This document shows, piece after piece, positions 17,317 through 26,206 of a stretch of DNA of 64,000 nt; the stretch's first letter is position 1, and the number at the start of each line of letters is the position of its first letter. Below the pieces are notes generated by a model that did not search any database, had not been told where the DNA came from, and worked only from the letters and a program-made list of their open reading frames with translations. Origin of the DNA: Clostridium fessum (lineage in GTDB: Bacteria; Bacillota; Clostridia; Lachnospirales; Lachnospiraceae). A program made the position numbers and the translations under genes. The DNA lies in assembly GCF_003024715.1 (NCBI RefSeq), contig NZ_PYLO01000007.1:1-64000 (forward strand). Reading direction: 5' to 3'.

Positions 17317-17892
17317 ATGAGTAAAATACTTTCCGCAGAAGCGGAGCACAGACCTTACTTTACAACCAAACGGATGGCGCTGATTGGCGTGATGACGGCG
17401 GTAACCTGTATTCTGGGACCGCTCTCGATTCCGCTTCCATTCAGCCCGGTTCCGATTTCCTTTACAAACCTTGCTATTTATCTGGCGGCATATGTGCTGG
17501 GAATGAAAGCTTGCACGATCAGTTACCTGATTTATATGCTGCTTGGCATGGTGGGCATTCCGGTATTTTCCGGCTTTACGGCAGGAGTCGGTAAACTGGC
17601 AGGACCGACCGGCGGCTATCTCGTCGGATTTATCCTGATGGCGCTGATTGTTGGATTTTTCGTAGATCATTTTCCGGGCAAAGTAGCCCTGCATATCGTT
17701 GGCATGGTACTGGGACTGGCAATTTGCTATATTTTCGGAACGGTATGGCTGGCAGGTCAGCTTAACATGACCTTTGTAGCCGGACTGGGTGTGGGTGTTA
17801 TCCCGTATCTGCCGGGCGATGCAGTCAAAATCATTTTCACAGCTTTGATCGGACCGAAGCTGCGCCGGGAAATTTACCGGTTAGGAGACTAA
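17317..17892 (+). CDS. bioY: Biotin transporter BioY (ECF S component)
   Basis: 191 residues with about six membrane helices. BioY markers include FTNLAIYLAAYVLG, GMVGIPVFSGFTAGVG and GPTGGYLVGF. BioY is the substrate-binding membrane subunit of an energy-coupling-factor biotin importer and uses shared ATPases encoded elsewhere. It lies 18 bases after bioB and shares its promoter. Confidence 0.95.
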   Translation: MSKILSAEAEHRPYFTTKRMALIGVMTAVTCILGPLSIPLPFSPVPISFTNLAIYLAAYVLGMKACTISYLIYMLLGMVGIPVFSGFTAGVGKLAGPTGGYLVGFILMALIVGFFVDHFPGKVALHIVGMVLGLAICYIFGTVWLAGQLNMTFVAGLGVGVIPYLPGDAVKIIFTALIGPKLRREIYRLGD

Positions 17893-17950
17893 AAAGAGTT
17901 TGGCTGTAAAAACGACAGTTTAGATAAAATGATAATTTAAAATGAAGACC

Positions 17951-17997
17951 AGATGGGTGAAAGTGGAATACATAAAACGCTTTCACCCATCTTTTTT
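17951..17997 (+). terminator. Terminator of bioBY
   Basis: AGATGGGTGAAAG and CTTTCACCCATCT form a perfect 13-base stem over a 16-base loop, followed by six T residues. Confidence 0.93.
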
Positions 17998-18132
17998 GTG
18001 AATGAAACGAAGAAGTTAGTTGGAATTTTATAGAAAGTAAGAAGAAAAGAGAAAAATAAAAGCAAGAGAAAACAGAAATAATTACATATATGAAATAAGA
18101 TGCAGAAAAATAAGAAGGATATGCGACTAAAC

Positions 18133-18161
18133 TTGAACAATTTTGAGGCATATGTTATACT
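18133..18161 (+). promoter_or_regulatory. Promoter of the cytidylate kinase-like gene
   Basis: TTGAAC (18133-18138) and TATACT (18156-18161) with a 17-base spacer, 50 bases before the start codon. Confidence 0.65.
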
Positions 18162-18211
18162 AAAGACAGAAAAAGAGGGAGTCCCCGGAGGAACAGGGAG
18201 GAGGCAGTTGT

Positions 18212-18826
18212 ATGGAGAAAAAGATTATCACTATCAGTCGTGAATATGGAAGCGGAGGTCGTCAGATTGGTCTGACAGCGGCTAAAAAACTGGGAATGGA
18301 ATTTTATGATAAGGAATTGATCGATGCTGCTGCGAAGGAGATCGGTTTTCCAGCGGAAATTATTGCGGATCGTGAGCAGCGCCTGACAAATAGCCTGCTT
18401 TACAATTTCGCGATGGGAACTTTGTATGGACTTTCCTATCCGAAGGAGCCGAAGCTCAGTGAACTGCCATTGACAGAGCAGATCTATGTGGCGCAGAAGA
18501 AGGCGATCGAGGAGGCGGCAAAGCGCGGAAGCTGCGTATTCATCGGCAGATGTGCCGATTATATTCTGAAAAGCCGTCCGGATGTACTGCGTGTCTTTGT
18601 TTATGCGGATCGTGATATCCGGCTTCGCCGCGCGATTGATGAGTACGGGGATCTGGAAGAGCATATTGATGAATTTATGCACCAGACCGACAAACGCCGC
18701 CGGATCTACTATGAAAACTATACGAATCAGCGCTGGGGCGACAGAGAAAACTATGATCTGATGCTGAACAGTGGAGATTTGGGAATTGAGAAGTGCGTGG
18801 AGTTGATTTGCCAGGCGGTGAAGTAA
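18212..18826 (+). CDS. Cytidylate kinase-like family protein
   Basis: 204 residues. It opens with the family version of the P-loop, TISREYGSGGRQIG, followed by YDKELIDAAAKEIG. It contains GSCVFIGRCADYIL and the lid region DKRRRIYYENYTNQRWGD. This family is related to CMP kinase (Cmk) but its members are usually found in addition to a true Cmk, and their substrate is unproven. GGAGGAGG precedes the ATG. Confidence 0.88.
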   Translation: MEKKIITISREYGSGGRQIGLTAAKKLGMEFYDKELIDAAAKEIGFPAEIIADREQRLTNSLLYNFAMGTLYGLSYPKEPKLSELPLTEQIYVAQKKAIEEAAKRGSCVFIGRCADYILKSRPDVLRVFVYADRDIRLRRAIDEYGDLEEHIDEFMHQTDKRRRIYYENYTNQRWGDRENYDLMLNSGDLGIEKCVELICQAVK

Positions 18827-18973
18827 AAGAAGAGTGGCATTTATAGTTTCATGCAGTCGATATGAGGATATCTAAGATAACAGATGCAAAGAAGATGATT
18901 GAAATTTTTTGTAGTTATGTTATCTATATATAAAGGATCTCACCGATAGACGGTTGGACCCTTAAATGATAAG

Positions 18974-19099
18974 TTAAAAATAACCGCTCAAGTTTGCAGG
19001 ACCGGGGCGGTTATTTTTGTGTCTTATTACTAGCTCGACCAACTTTATAGCCGAGACTAAAGCATATAAAGCATTTCGTAAAAGATATACGAGCGCAGG
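18974..19099 (-). pseudogene. Remnant resembling a small holin-like (type I) toxin
   Basis: The minus strand encodes about 41 codons ending ALYALVSAIKLVELVIRHKN then NRPGPANLSGYF. A hydrophobic helix followed by a basic Asn-Arg tail is the look of Firmicute holin-like type I toxins. No ATG, GTG or TTG exists at the right place: the frame is cut by a stop exactly where the palindromic repeat at 19099 begins. The last codons overlap the terminator stem. Family assignment is tentative. Confidence 0.3.
18976..19018. terminator. Bidirectional terminator hairpin
   Basis: AAAAATAACCGC and GCGGTTATTTTT form a perfect 12-base stem, with T tracts on either strand. It can end plus-strand transcripts from the kinase-like gene and minus-strand transcripts of the toxin-like remnant. 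Confidence 0.8.
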
Positions 19100-19128
19100 T
19101 TACTGTACACGTATGCGTGAATAGTAAC
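19099..19128. repeat. GTTACTG/CAGTAAC palindrome (copy 3)
   Basis: GTTACTG TA CACG TATG CGTG AA TAGTAAC, followed by TAGCACG. It matches copies at 9643, 19238 and 28792 in length and loop sequence. Confidence 0.75.
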
Positions 19129-19237
19129 TAGCACGTTATTGTTCGCGGGTAGGCACTTTTGGAACCGAAAGTGCCGTAAGAAAACGTGGTGGCAGCAGGA
19201 ATTTGCCGTATTTAAATGCGAAGCCACGGCAAATTCC

Positions 19238-19267
19238 GTTACTGGGCACGTATGCGTGCACAGTAAC
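19238..19267. repeat. GTTACTG/CAGTAAC palindrome (copy 4)
   Basis: GTTACTG GG CACG TATG CGTG CA CAGTAAC, followed by TAGCACGG. The sequence just upstream (GCCACGGCAAATTCC) parallels that before copy 2, so the repeat unit is longer than the palindrome. Confidence 0.75.
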
Positions 19268-19293
19268 TAGCACGGCGGCTCTGGCTTGTCAAT

Positions 19294-19333
19294 GGGGGAT
19301 TGTCTGGACGAATCCCCCTCACTATGCTATAAT
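19294..19333 (+). promoter_or_regulatory. gdpP promoter with G/C dyad
   Basis: The extended -10 TGCTATAAT ends at 19333. TGGACG (19305-19310) is a weak -35 at 17 bases. A perfect dyad GGGGGAT ... ATCCCCC (19294-19300, 19312-19318) covers the -35 region and may be an operator. Confidence 0.5.
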
Positions 19334-19435
19334 AAGGGGCATCAAGTCATTTTGGTTGCTTTATCGTTACTGCTCATGGCAGGTATTTTGAAAACCGGCA
19401 CATGGACAGCAACATTGTATGCACGGGAGAATGAG

Positions 19436-21484
19436 ATGAAAGAAAATATGAAAATACGAGGTCAGCTGCGGACGTATCTGCAGTGGCCGATTATACTGTC
19501 GGTATTCCTGTTGGCGGCGAACCTGGCAGTTGGGATCGTGAGCCCGGCTGCCGGTCTTGTGATGTCCGGATTTACGGTTATATATGTGCTGGTGGCACTC
19601 TGGCTGTTCATGTACCGGAGAAAACGTCTGATGGGCGGACTGGTGGAGTTTTCGGCGGAGTATGCGTGGGTGCAGAAACAGCTCCTCTATGAGATGGCGG
19701 TGCCGTATGCCATCGCGGACACAGAGGGACATTTCCTCTGGTTGAACCACTCCTTTTCGGAGATCGTCGGGGAAGATAAAAACTGCCGTAAGAATATCGC
19801 AGCGGTCTTTCCGGAACTGACGCGGGAATTTTTGGATGAGATGGACGAAAAAACGAGCGTTCATTCTTCATTTGACGGCAGATTTTACCGGATCGATATC
19901 CAGCAGGTGGCGCTGAGCGAGACGGAAGGTATGAAGCTTGGCGCGGTGGACGAGGACAGCGGCGAGATGCTTTTAGTGCTGTATCTCTGCGATGAGACGG
20001 AGATTCTGCGCTGCAAGCAGCAGATCAACAACCAGCGTCTGGTGGCGGGACTTATCTATCTCGACAACTACGACGAGGCGCTGGAGAGTGTCGAGGAGGT
20101 ACGCCGTTCCCTGCTGGTTGCCCTGATTGACCGGAAAATTACGAAGTATTTCATGGCGATGGAAGGTATCGTCAAGAAGCTGGAAAATGACAAGTATCTG
20201 TTTGTGATCAAGCAGCAGTACACGAAAGAGATTCAGGAGAGCCGCTTTTCGATCCTGGAGGATGTCAAGACGGTTAATATCGGAAATGATATGGCTGTCA
20301 CGCTGAGTATCGGTATGGGTATGAACGGCGACAGCTACATCCGCAACTATGAGTATGCGAGAACGGCGATTGATATGGCGCTGGGACGCGGCGGCGATCA
20401 GGCGGTCGTCAAGGATGGCACGAAGATCCGCTACTACGGCGGCAAATCGCAGCAGCTGGAAAAAACGACCCGTGTCAAGGCACGTGTCAAAGCGCATGCG
20501 ATGCGCGAGCTGATGGATACGAAGGATAAGATGCTGATCATGGGACACAAGATCGGCGATACGGATTCCTTTGGCGCGGCGATTGGTATCTGGCGGATTG
20601 CGACCTCTTTTAATAAAAAGGCGCGGATCGTCATCAATGGGGTCAATTCTTCCGTGAAACCGATGATGGCGCGGTTTGAAAACAGCTCTGATTACCCGGA
20701 GGATCTGTTCTTAACCGGCGAGGAAGCGGCAGAGTGGGCGGATTCCAACACGATGTTAGTTGTGGTTGATGTCAACCGCCCGAGTATCACGGAGGCACCG
20801 GAATTGCTCAAGCAGATCAAAACGATCGTGGTGCTTGACCATCACCGCCAGAGCAGCGAGATCATTGATAATGCAGTGTTATCTTATGTCGAGCCGTATG
20901 CATCTTCGGCGTGTGAGATGGTAGCCGAGGTATTGCAGTACATCGGCGACGACGGCATCAAGATCAAGCCGGCGGAGGCGGATGCGATGTACGCCGGTAT
21001 CGTGATTGACACAAACAATTTCATGAACCAGGCAGGTGTCCGCACCTTCGAGGCGGCGGCGTTCCTGCGTAGAAACGGCGCGGATGTCGTGCGTGTGAGA
21101 AAGCTGTTCCGCGACCGTCTGGAGGACTATCGGGCGAGAGCTGAGGCGATCCAGAAAGCAGAGATTTATCACGGCGCATTTGCGATTTCTGTGTGTCCGT
21201 CCGAAGGACTTGAAAGTCCTACCGTGGTTGGCGCACAGGCGGCAAATGAGCTGCTGGATATTGTAGGCATCAAGGCGTCATTTATCCTGACGCAGATGGG
21301 CGACACGATCTATTTCAGCGCGCGTTCGATCGATGAGATCAACGTGCAGATTATCATGGAGCGCTTGGGCGGCGGCGGACACCGCACGATTGCGGGCGCA
21401 CAGCTTAAGGGTGCGACGATCGATGAAGCCAGAGAGAAATTAAAAGATCTCATTACGGATATGATGGAGAAAGGAGAAATATAA
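19436..21484 (+). CDS. gdpP: Cyclic-di-AMP phosphodiesterase GdpP (DHH family)
   Basis: 682 residues. Order: two N-terminal membrane helices (about 15-60), a degenerate PAS domain, a degenerate GGDEF domain, then DHH ([31 protein letters not shown]) and DHHA1 with the [12 protein letters not shown] glycine motif. GdpP degrades c-di-AMP, controlling potassium and cell-wall homeostasis. ATG 19436 is chosen because GGGAG lies six bases before it and it starts just ahead of the membrane helices. The frame is open upstream to 19286, but that stretch overlaps the promoter. It forms the conserved gdpP-rplI-dnaB block. Confidence 0.94.
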   Translation: MKENMKIRGQLRTYLQWPIILSVFLLAANLAVGIVSPAAGLVMSGFTVIYVLVALWLFMYRRKRLMGGLVEFSAEYAWVQKQLLYEMAVPYAIADTEGHFLWLNHSFSEIVGEDKNCRKNIAAVFPELTREFLDEMDEKTSVHSSFDGRFYRIDIQQVALSETEGMKLGAVDEDSGEMLLVLYLCDETEILRCKQQINNQRLVAGLIYLDNYDEALESVEEVRRSLLVALIDRKITKYFMAMEGIVKKLENDKYLFVIKQQYTKEIQESRFSILEDVKTVNIGNDMAVTLSIGMGMNGDSYIRNYEYARTAIDMALGRGGDQAVVKDGTKIRYYGGKSQQLEKTTRVKARVKAHAMRELMDTKDKMLIMGHKIGDTDSFGAAIGIWRIATSFNKKARIVINGVNSSVKPMMARFENSSDYPEDLFLTGEEAAEWADSNTMLVVVDVNRPSITEAPELLKQIKTIVVLDHHRQSSEIIDNAVLSYVEPYASSACEMVAEVLQYIGDDGIKIKPAEADAMYAGIVIDTNNFMNQAGVRTFEAAAFLRRNGADVVRVRKLFRDRLEDYRARAEAIQKAEIYHGAFAISVCPSEGLESPTVVGAQAANELLDIVGIKASFILTQMGDTIYFSARSIDEINVQIIMERLGGGGHRTIAGAQLKGATIDEAREKLKDLITDMMEKGEI

Positions 21485-21486
21485 CG

Positions 21487-21933
21487 ATGGAAGTTGTATT
21501 ATTAGAGGATGTAAAGGCACTTGGCAAAAAAGGTCAGATTGTAAAGGTAAGCGACGGCTATGGACGCAACTTTATTCTGACAAAGAAACTGGGAATCGAG
21601 GCAACACCGAAGAACTTAAATGATCTGAAGCTGCAGAAGGCAAATGAGGCGAAGATCGCGGCAGAGCACCTGGCAGCAGCGAAGGATCTGGCAAAACATC
21701 TGGAGGATAAGTCCATCACCCTGTCCATCAAGGCAGGCGAGGGCGGAAAAGCATTCGGCTCTGTTTCTTCCAAGGAGATTGCAAAGGCGATCAAAGATCA
21801 GTTAAATCTGGATATTGACAAGAAGAAACTGGTTCTGCCGGAGCCGATTAAGACCTTTGGCACACACGAAGTTCCGATCAAGCTTCACAAAGAAGTAACC
21901 GGAAAACTGGCAGTAAAGGTTGTAGAAGCTTAA
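21487..21933 (+). CDS. rplI: 50S ribosomal protein bL9
   Basis: 148 residues. [20 protein letters not shown] and the [18 protein letters not shown]-domain are diagnostic, followed by the long connecting helix and the C-domain ([26 protein letters not shown]). It binds the 23S rRNA near the L1 stalk. It starts two bases after gdpP ends. Confidence 0.97.
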   Translation: MEVVLLEDVKALGKKGQIVKVSDGYGRNFILTKKLGIEATPKNLNDLKLQKANEAKIAAEHLAAAKDLAKHLEDKSITLSIKAGEGGKAFGSVSSKEIAKAIKDQLNLDIDKKKLVLPEPIKTFGTHEVPIKLHKEVTGKLAVKVVEA

Positions 21934-21949
21934 TATGGAGGACTGAATC

Positions 21950-23281
21950 ATGGATGAAGCCCTGATAAAGCGGGTTCTCCCGCACAGTGTAGAGGCGGAA
22001 CAGTCAGTCATCGGATCCATGCTTATGGATCGGGAAGCAATTATCGCGGCGTCTGAGATTATCACAGGCGCCGATTTTTACCAGCACCAGTACGGCGTCA
22101 TGTTTGAGTCGATGGTCGAGCTTTTCAATGAAGGAAAGCCGGTCGATCTGGTGACGCTTCAAAATCGGCTGCGCGAAAAAGATGTTCCGCCGGAGGTCAG
22201 CAGCCTGGACTTTGTCCGGGATATCATGACATCTGTGCCGACCTCGGTCAATGTCAAATCGTATGCCAATATCGTGCGGGAAAAGGCAGTCCTGCGCCGT
22301 TTGATAAAAGTGAATGAGGAGATTGAAAACCTCTGTTACGGCGGAAGGGACAAGCTGGAGGATATTCTGGCGCACACGGAGAAATCGGTGTTTGACCTGC
22401 TTCAGAGCCGCGGAGGCGGAGAGTTTGTGCCGATCCGCCAGGTGGCGTTGAATGTTCTGGAAAAGATTGAGGCGGCGTCGAAGAGCAACAGCACCGTCAC
22501 GGGTATTCCGACCGGATTTATCGATCTGGATTACCGGACGTCGGGATTCCAGCCGTCCGATTTTATTTTGATTGCGGCGCGTCCTTCGATGGGTAAGACG
22601 GCGTTTGTTCTGAATGTCGTCGAGCATGTGGCGGTCAAAAAAGGGCTTCCGTGCATGGTATTCAGCCTGGAAATGTCGAAGGAACAGCTGGTCAACCGTA
22701 TGCTGTCGATGGAGTCGAATGTCGATTCCCAGAAGCTGCGTACCGGTACGCTGACGGATTCCGACTGGGATGCCGTCGTGGAAGGCATCGGTACGATCGG
22801 AAGTTCCAAGCTGATCATCGATGATACGCCGGGTATCTCGATCTCGGAGCTGCGCTCGAAATGCCGCAAGGTGAAGCTGGAGTACGGTTTAAGCCTTGTC
22901 ATTATCGACTATTTACAGCTGATGAGCGGCAGCGGAAAGAGCGGAGAGAACCGCCAGCAGGAGATTTCGGAGATTTCCCGTTCACTAAAGGCGCTGGCGC
23001 GAGAGCTGAATGCGCCGGTTATCTCCCTGTCGCAGCTTTCCCGTGCCTGCGAGACACGTCCGGACCATCGTCCGATGCTTTCGGATCTGCGTGAGTCTGG
23101 TGCGATTGAGCAGGATGCCGATGTGGTTATGTTTTTGTACCGTGATGATTATTACAACAAGGATACGGATACGCCGAATATCGCGGAGGTAATCATTGCT
23201 AAACAGCGTAATGGTCCGATAGGAACGGTGCAGCTGATGTGGAGACCGGAGCTGACGAAGTTTGCGAATTTGGCGAAATAA
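21950..23281 (+). CDS. dnaB: Replicative DNA helicase
   Basis: 443 residues. The N-terminal DnaB domain (LPHSVEAEQSVIGSMLMD) and RecA-like ATPase (Walker A ARPSMGKTAF, FSLEMSKEQL, IIDYLQLMSG, DLRESGAIEQDADVV) are complete. It unwinds DNA at the replication fork as a hexamer. Gene order gdpP-rplI-dnaB is typical of Firmicutes. TGGAGG precedes the start. Confidence 0.97.
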   Translation: MDEALIKRVLPHSVEAEQSVIGSMLMDREAIIAASEIITGADFYQHQYGVMFESMVELFNEGKPVDLVTLQNRLREKDVPPEVSSLDFVRDIMTSVPTSVNVKSYANIVREKAVLRRLIKVNEEIENLCYGGRDKLEDILAHTEKSVFDLLQSRGGGEFVPIRQVALNVLEKIEAASKSNSTVTGIPTGFIDLDYRTSGFQPSDFILIAARPSMGKTAFVLNVVEHVAVKKGLPCMVFSLEMSKEQLVNRMLSMESNVDSQKLRTGTLTDSDWDAVVEGIGTIGSSKLIIDDTPGISISELRSKCRKVKLEYGLSLVIIDYLQLMSGSGKSGENRQQEISEISRSLKALARELNAPVISLSQLSRACETRPDHRPMLSDLRESGAIEQDADVVMFLYRDDYYNKDTDTPNIAEVIIAKQRNGPIGTVQLMWRPELTKFANLAK

Positions 23282-23359
23282 CGATAGAATCGTGTAAGGG
23301 ACGGGACCGGATAAATATATGATTGATAAAAGATTATTATGTAAAAAGGAATATGAGAA

Positions 23360-23842
23360 ATGTTTGAATTGATAAAAGAATCGGATCTGGACACCGTCCG
23401 CCATTTTTACCGTGCCTTAGCTGGAACCGAGTTTTGTGCCTGGACGGACATCTATCCAGGGGAGCCGGAGCTTCAGTCGGATTTTTCCAGGGATTCGCTT
23501 TTTTGTATCCGGGATGATGTGTCGGGGGAGATCGCGGGGCTGGTTTCGATCGATGATGATCCGGAGGTGGAATCGATTCCGTGCTGGTCGGAAGAGCTGC
23601 AGCCGTCGGCAGAAATTTCCAGACTGGGTGTGGCGGAGAAGTACCAGAACCGAGGCATCGCACGCGAGCTTCTGGCAGGCGCGATGGAGGAACTTAGAAG
23701 ACGCGGCTGCAAGAGTGCCCATATGCTGGTGGCGAAGGATAATGTGAAAGCGCTGCGGTCATACGCGAAGCTGGCCTTTGAGAAGGTCGGTGAGTATGTG
23801 CTGCAGGGGCATGATTACTGGTGCTTTGAGAAGAAGCTGTAG
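23360..23842 (+). CDS. GNAT family N-acetyltransferase
   Basis: 160 residues. The acetyl-CoA motif is SRLGVAEKYQNRGIARELL, then ARGC-type helix and NVKALRSYAKLAFEKVGEYV. The substrate is unknown. The stop codon is followed at once by a terminator, so it is probably a single-gene unit or the tail of the dnaB operon. Confidence 0.88.
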   Translation: MFELIKESDLDTVRHFYRALAGTEFCAWTDIYPGEPELQSDFSRDSLFCIRDDVSGEIAGLVSIDDDPEVESIPCWSEELQPSAEISRLGVAEKYQNRGIARELLAGAMEELRRRGCKSAHMLVAKDNVKALRSYAKLAFEKVGEYVLQGHDYWCFEKKL

Positions 23843-23847
23843 AATGG

Positions 23848-23876
23848 AGAGGGGAAATTTAATCCCCTCTTTTTAT
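23848..23876 (+). terminator. Terminator after the acetyltransferase gene
   Basis: AGAGGGG and CCCCTCT form a seven-base stem over AAATTTAAT, followed by TTTTTATTT. Confidence 0.85.
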
Positions 23877-24049
23877 TTATGTCATTCATTCGCCTTCTAC
23901 CGTCAGCGAGCTGGCATTTAGCTACGATATGGTAATCGTTCCGATCGATGGTGAAGGAGTTCCGGAACTTGTTTTTTATGTAAATGCTATTCATATTTAG
24001 TTTGAACCCCGCATATAGTAGTAGTAAGGTACCGGGGAGGACAAGCAGA

Positions 24050-24772
24050 ATGAATAAGAACAAGCATTACCTGATTTCGGATGCTTCCAGACAGGTGCAG
24101 GTGGAGGCTCACGTGCTCCGGTACTGGGAGGACGAGCTGGGGCTTCCGATTCCGAGAAATGAACTGGGGCATCGGTACTATACGGAGTTTCATATCCAGC
24201 TGTTCCGTCAGATCAAGCAGTTGAAGGAACAGGGGTACCAGTTGAAAGCCATACGGGGAATCCTCGGAAAAGTGGAAGAAAATCAGAAAACAGAACCGGA
24301 AGCGCTTTTGGAAGCGCAGGCACAGGCGGTTTTCCGGGAAACGGGAACAGGAGAGCGTAACATGAGCAGGCAGGAAAATATGGAAATGAAAAAAAATACA
24401 GAGGTAGAAAACAAGGAAACAGAACTGCCGCAGGCAGAGGTTTCCCAGCCTCTGGCGGGGGAGAAGATGCGCCAGTTTCAAGAGATCATGAACCAAGTCA
24501 TCGGGCGTGCGATCGAGGAAAACAGCGAAAAACTGAGCCAGGACGTCAGCTATCTGGTGCATGATAAATTGATGAAGGAGCTGGAATACCTGATGCGGGT
24601 CTCTGATGAGCGGGAGGAAGAGCGCTTCAAGCGCCTCGACGAGGTCATCCGCGCGTATCAGCGGGAAAACCAGGGGCGAGCGGAAGCAGCGGCGGCTGCG
24701 CCAGGGCGGTTTCCATTTTTCCGGTCCCGTGTAAAGAAAAAGAAATTTGGACGGAATGGGAACAAGATGTGA
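24050..24772 (+). CDS. MerR-family helix-turn-helix protein with coiled coil
   Basis: 240 residues. The N-terminal MerR-type HTH reads YLISDASRQVQVEAHVLRYW then GHRYYTEFHIQLFRQIKQLKEQGYQLKAIRGIL. The middle is Glu/Gln-rich and likely coiled coil (about 80-215). The C-terminus is very basic (SRVKKKKFGRNGNK). No effector-binding domain is seen; the plan resembles RacA-like DNA-binding bridging proteins more than metal-sensing MerR. GGGGAGG lies nine bases before ATG 24050. The frame continues upstream but without a ribosome binding site. Confidence 0.75.
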   Translation: MNKNKHYLISDASRQVQVEAHVLRYWEDELGLPIPRNELGHRYYTEFHIQLFRQIKQLKEQGYQLKAIRGILGKVEENQKTEPEALLEAQAQAVFRETGTGERNMSRQENMEMKKNTEVENKETELPQAEVSQPLAGEKMRQFQEIMNQVIGRAIEENSEKLSQDVSYLVHDKLMKELEYLMRVSDEREEERFKRLDEVIRAYQRENQGRAEAAAAAPGRFPFFRSRVKKKKFGRNGNKM

Positions 24773-24792
24773 TAAGTTCTGCAAAAGGGCAT

Positions 24793-24826
24793 AAAAAAAA
24801 CCTGTCGGAAACGACAGGCTTTTTTA
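24793..24826. terminator. Bidirectional terminator between convergent genes
   Basis: CCTGTCG GAAA CGACAGG, flanked by an A run on the left and T run on the right, so it works for the MerR-type gene on the plus strand and the ferredoxin gene on the minus strand. Confidence 0.92.
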
Positions 24827-24856
24827 TGTAGATATTTCGTTTTTGTTTGTGTTTAA

Positions 24857-25027
24857 TTAGCCCTGCTCGATAGCGCCGGTCGGACATACGCCTGCACATG
24901 TACCGCAGTCGATGCAGCTGTTAGCGTCGATATCGTATTTGCCATCTCCCTGAGAGATTGCTCCAACTGGACATTCGCCAGCACAGGAACCACAACTTAC
25001 ACAAGAATCAGTAATTACAAATGCCAT
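24857..25027 (-). CDS. 2[4Fe-4S] ferredoxin, clostridial type
   Basis: A 56-residue protein, MAFVITDSCVSCGSCAGECP near the N-terminus and CIDCGTCAGVCPTGAIEQG at the C-terminus. Both CxxCxxCxxxCP cluster motifs are complete, with the internal two-fold repeat. It carries electrons at low potential in the cytoplasm, for example to or from hydrogenase or pyruvate:ferredoxin oxidoreductase. GGAGG lies eight bases upstream of the ATG. It stands alone. Confidence 0.96.
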   Translation of the reverse strand: MAFVITDSCVSCGSCAGECPVGAISQGDGKYDIDANSCIDCGTCAGVCPTGAIEQG

Positions 25028-25166
25028 GATAAAATCCTCCTTTTATATTTATGCGTTTGGCTATATTTTATACTAAAAATGCGAAATATTCAAGGAGAAA
25101 TTGATGGTTTTCATGTTCTAAAATAAAAGCAATGGAAAAAACCGATTTTTCTGGAAGTCAGTATTC

Positions 25167-25916
25167 CTACAGGGTCGAGAGCGTTGAGAGCGCGTGCTCC
25201 CGGACGATCGTCTCATAATGCTCCTCATAGTATGCCTCAAATGCATTCGGGGCAGCGGCAGTCTTTAATGGTTCGCTGTACTCGGACAGGAGATTGCACA
25301 GGCGGTTGAATGCGTCGGTGCTGTCGGCTGTCTGGCGGACAACAAGGTAGTAACGACCATCGGACGGGTGTTTATAAAGCGTGTTCGGTGTTTCGCAGAC
25401 TGGAGCTGCGATGCGCGCTGCCCGGCAGACCTCGTCGAGGGAGCCGAAAGTAAAAATACGCGCTGCCGGCAGTTTGGAACCTGGCTCTGCATTTTCAGTG
25501 GAAGGCGCGTCCGAACCGGTCAGCGGGCTTGCGGCAGTATTTTTGCCATTGTCAGTAAATAGGCTTAAAAGCCCGTCCGCGCCCTCTAAAAGCTCGTTGG
25601 CAAGCGCTGTCAGAGGCTCGTCCTCGTTTCCCGGGGAAAAGCGTGAAAAGCGGGTGTCCAGCTCTTCCGGGTCCTCGATCTTGGTAATGATCAGCATGAT
25701 GCTCTCACTGGAGAGCGGAATTGCTTCCACCATCAGAGGAATATCGTCCGCCTCGAAGCCGACTTCATTCGATGCCTTCTGGATCATTTCATGGAACAGT
25801 TTTTTCGCCTTTTCCGTGCCATAGGCGAGTTCGCCCAGATTTAAGTTGCGGGCGCTCAGATCGCTGCTTGTCAGGGTGCAGCGGATCTGGTTTTCGTTGA
25901 TGCGTTCTATTTTCAT
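25167..25916 (-). CDS. mecA: Adaptor protein MecA
   Basis: 249 residues. The N-terminal substrate-recognition part is typical (MKIERINENQIRCTLTSSDL, ARNLNLGELAYGTEKAKKLF, MIQKASNEVGFEADDIPLM), and the C-terminal ClpC-binding part is present (ARIFTFGSLDEVCRAAR, LYKHPSDGRYYLVV). Between them lies a low-complexity linker (about 115-155). MecA delivers substrates to the ClpCP protease. The gene is divergent from the kinase operon. Confidence 0.9.
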   Translation of the reverse strand: MKIERINENQIRCTLTSSDLSARNLNLGELAYGTEKAKKLFHEMIQKASNEVGFEADDIPLMVEAIPLSSESIMLIITKIEDPEELDTRFSRFSPGNEDEPLTALANELLEGADGLLSLFTDNGKNTAASPLTGSDAPSTENAEPGSKLPAARIFTFGSLDEVCRAARIAAPVCETPNTLYKHPSDGRYYLVVRQTADSTDAFNRLCNLLSEYSEPLKTAAAPNAFEAYYEEHYETIVREHALSTLSTL

Positions 25917-26067
25917 GGATTTTCACTTCCTTGTCTTTTGGGTGGTTAAGATACCGAATGCTTCGTGCTTCGCACTTCCGCAATTTTGCAAGACATTCGT
26001 AAGCCGCTCATTTTTCTGCGGAAAAAGGCTGCTTACTCATGTTTTGGACTTTGGAACCTTGGTATTC

Positions 26068-26097
26068 ATCATACTATATAATATAATCACTTGGCAA
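26068..26097 (-). promoter_or_regulatory. Candidate mecA promoter
   Basis: On the minus strand, TTGCCA (26092-26097) and TATGAT (26068-26073) are 18 bases apart. The transcript would have a leader of about 150 bases. Confidence 0.45.
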
Positions 26098-26138
26098 TTT
26101 GAATATGAAAAAAAAGCATAAAATCTTTCTAAAAACGG

Positions 26139-26167
26139 TTGCGGGAACCGAGGGGATCGTATACAAT
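26139..26167 (+). promoter_or_regulatory. Promoter of the kinase operon
   Basis: TTGCGG (26139-26144) and TACAAT (26162-26167) with a 17-base spacer. Transcription would start near 26174, which excludes the ATG at 26166 as a start codon and leaves AAAGGAGG at 26193-26200 as the first ribosome binding site. Confidence 0.6.
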
Positions 26168-26206
26168 GAATCTTGAGAGGTGGTATAGACCGAAAGGAGG
26201 CGCGGT

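Larger units (their letters stand above)
18827..19293. other. Intergenic region with toxin-like remnant and two palindromic repeats
   Basis: This 467-base gap holds a bidirectional terminator at 18976-19018, a minus-strand open frame without a start codon (18974-19099), and two copies of the GTTACTG palindrome (19099 and 19238). GGCACTTTTGGAACCGAAAGTGCC forms a short hairpin around 19152-19175. The plus strand from about 18930 to 19018 could be a small RNA ending at the terminator. Confidence 0.45.

Noticed and set aside
18930..19018. Possible known riboswitch upstream of gdpP
   Set aside because: The hairpin is a bidirectional terminator, and I find no match to ydaO-type c-di-AMP or other known riboswitch cores; a small RNA or toxin-related transcript is more likely.
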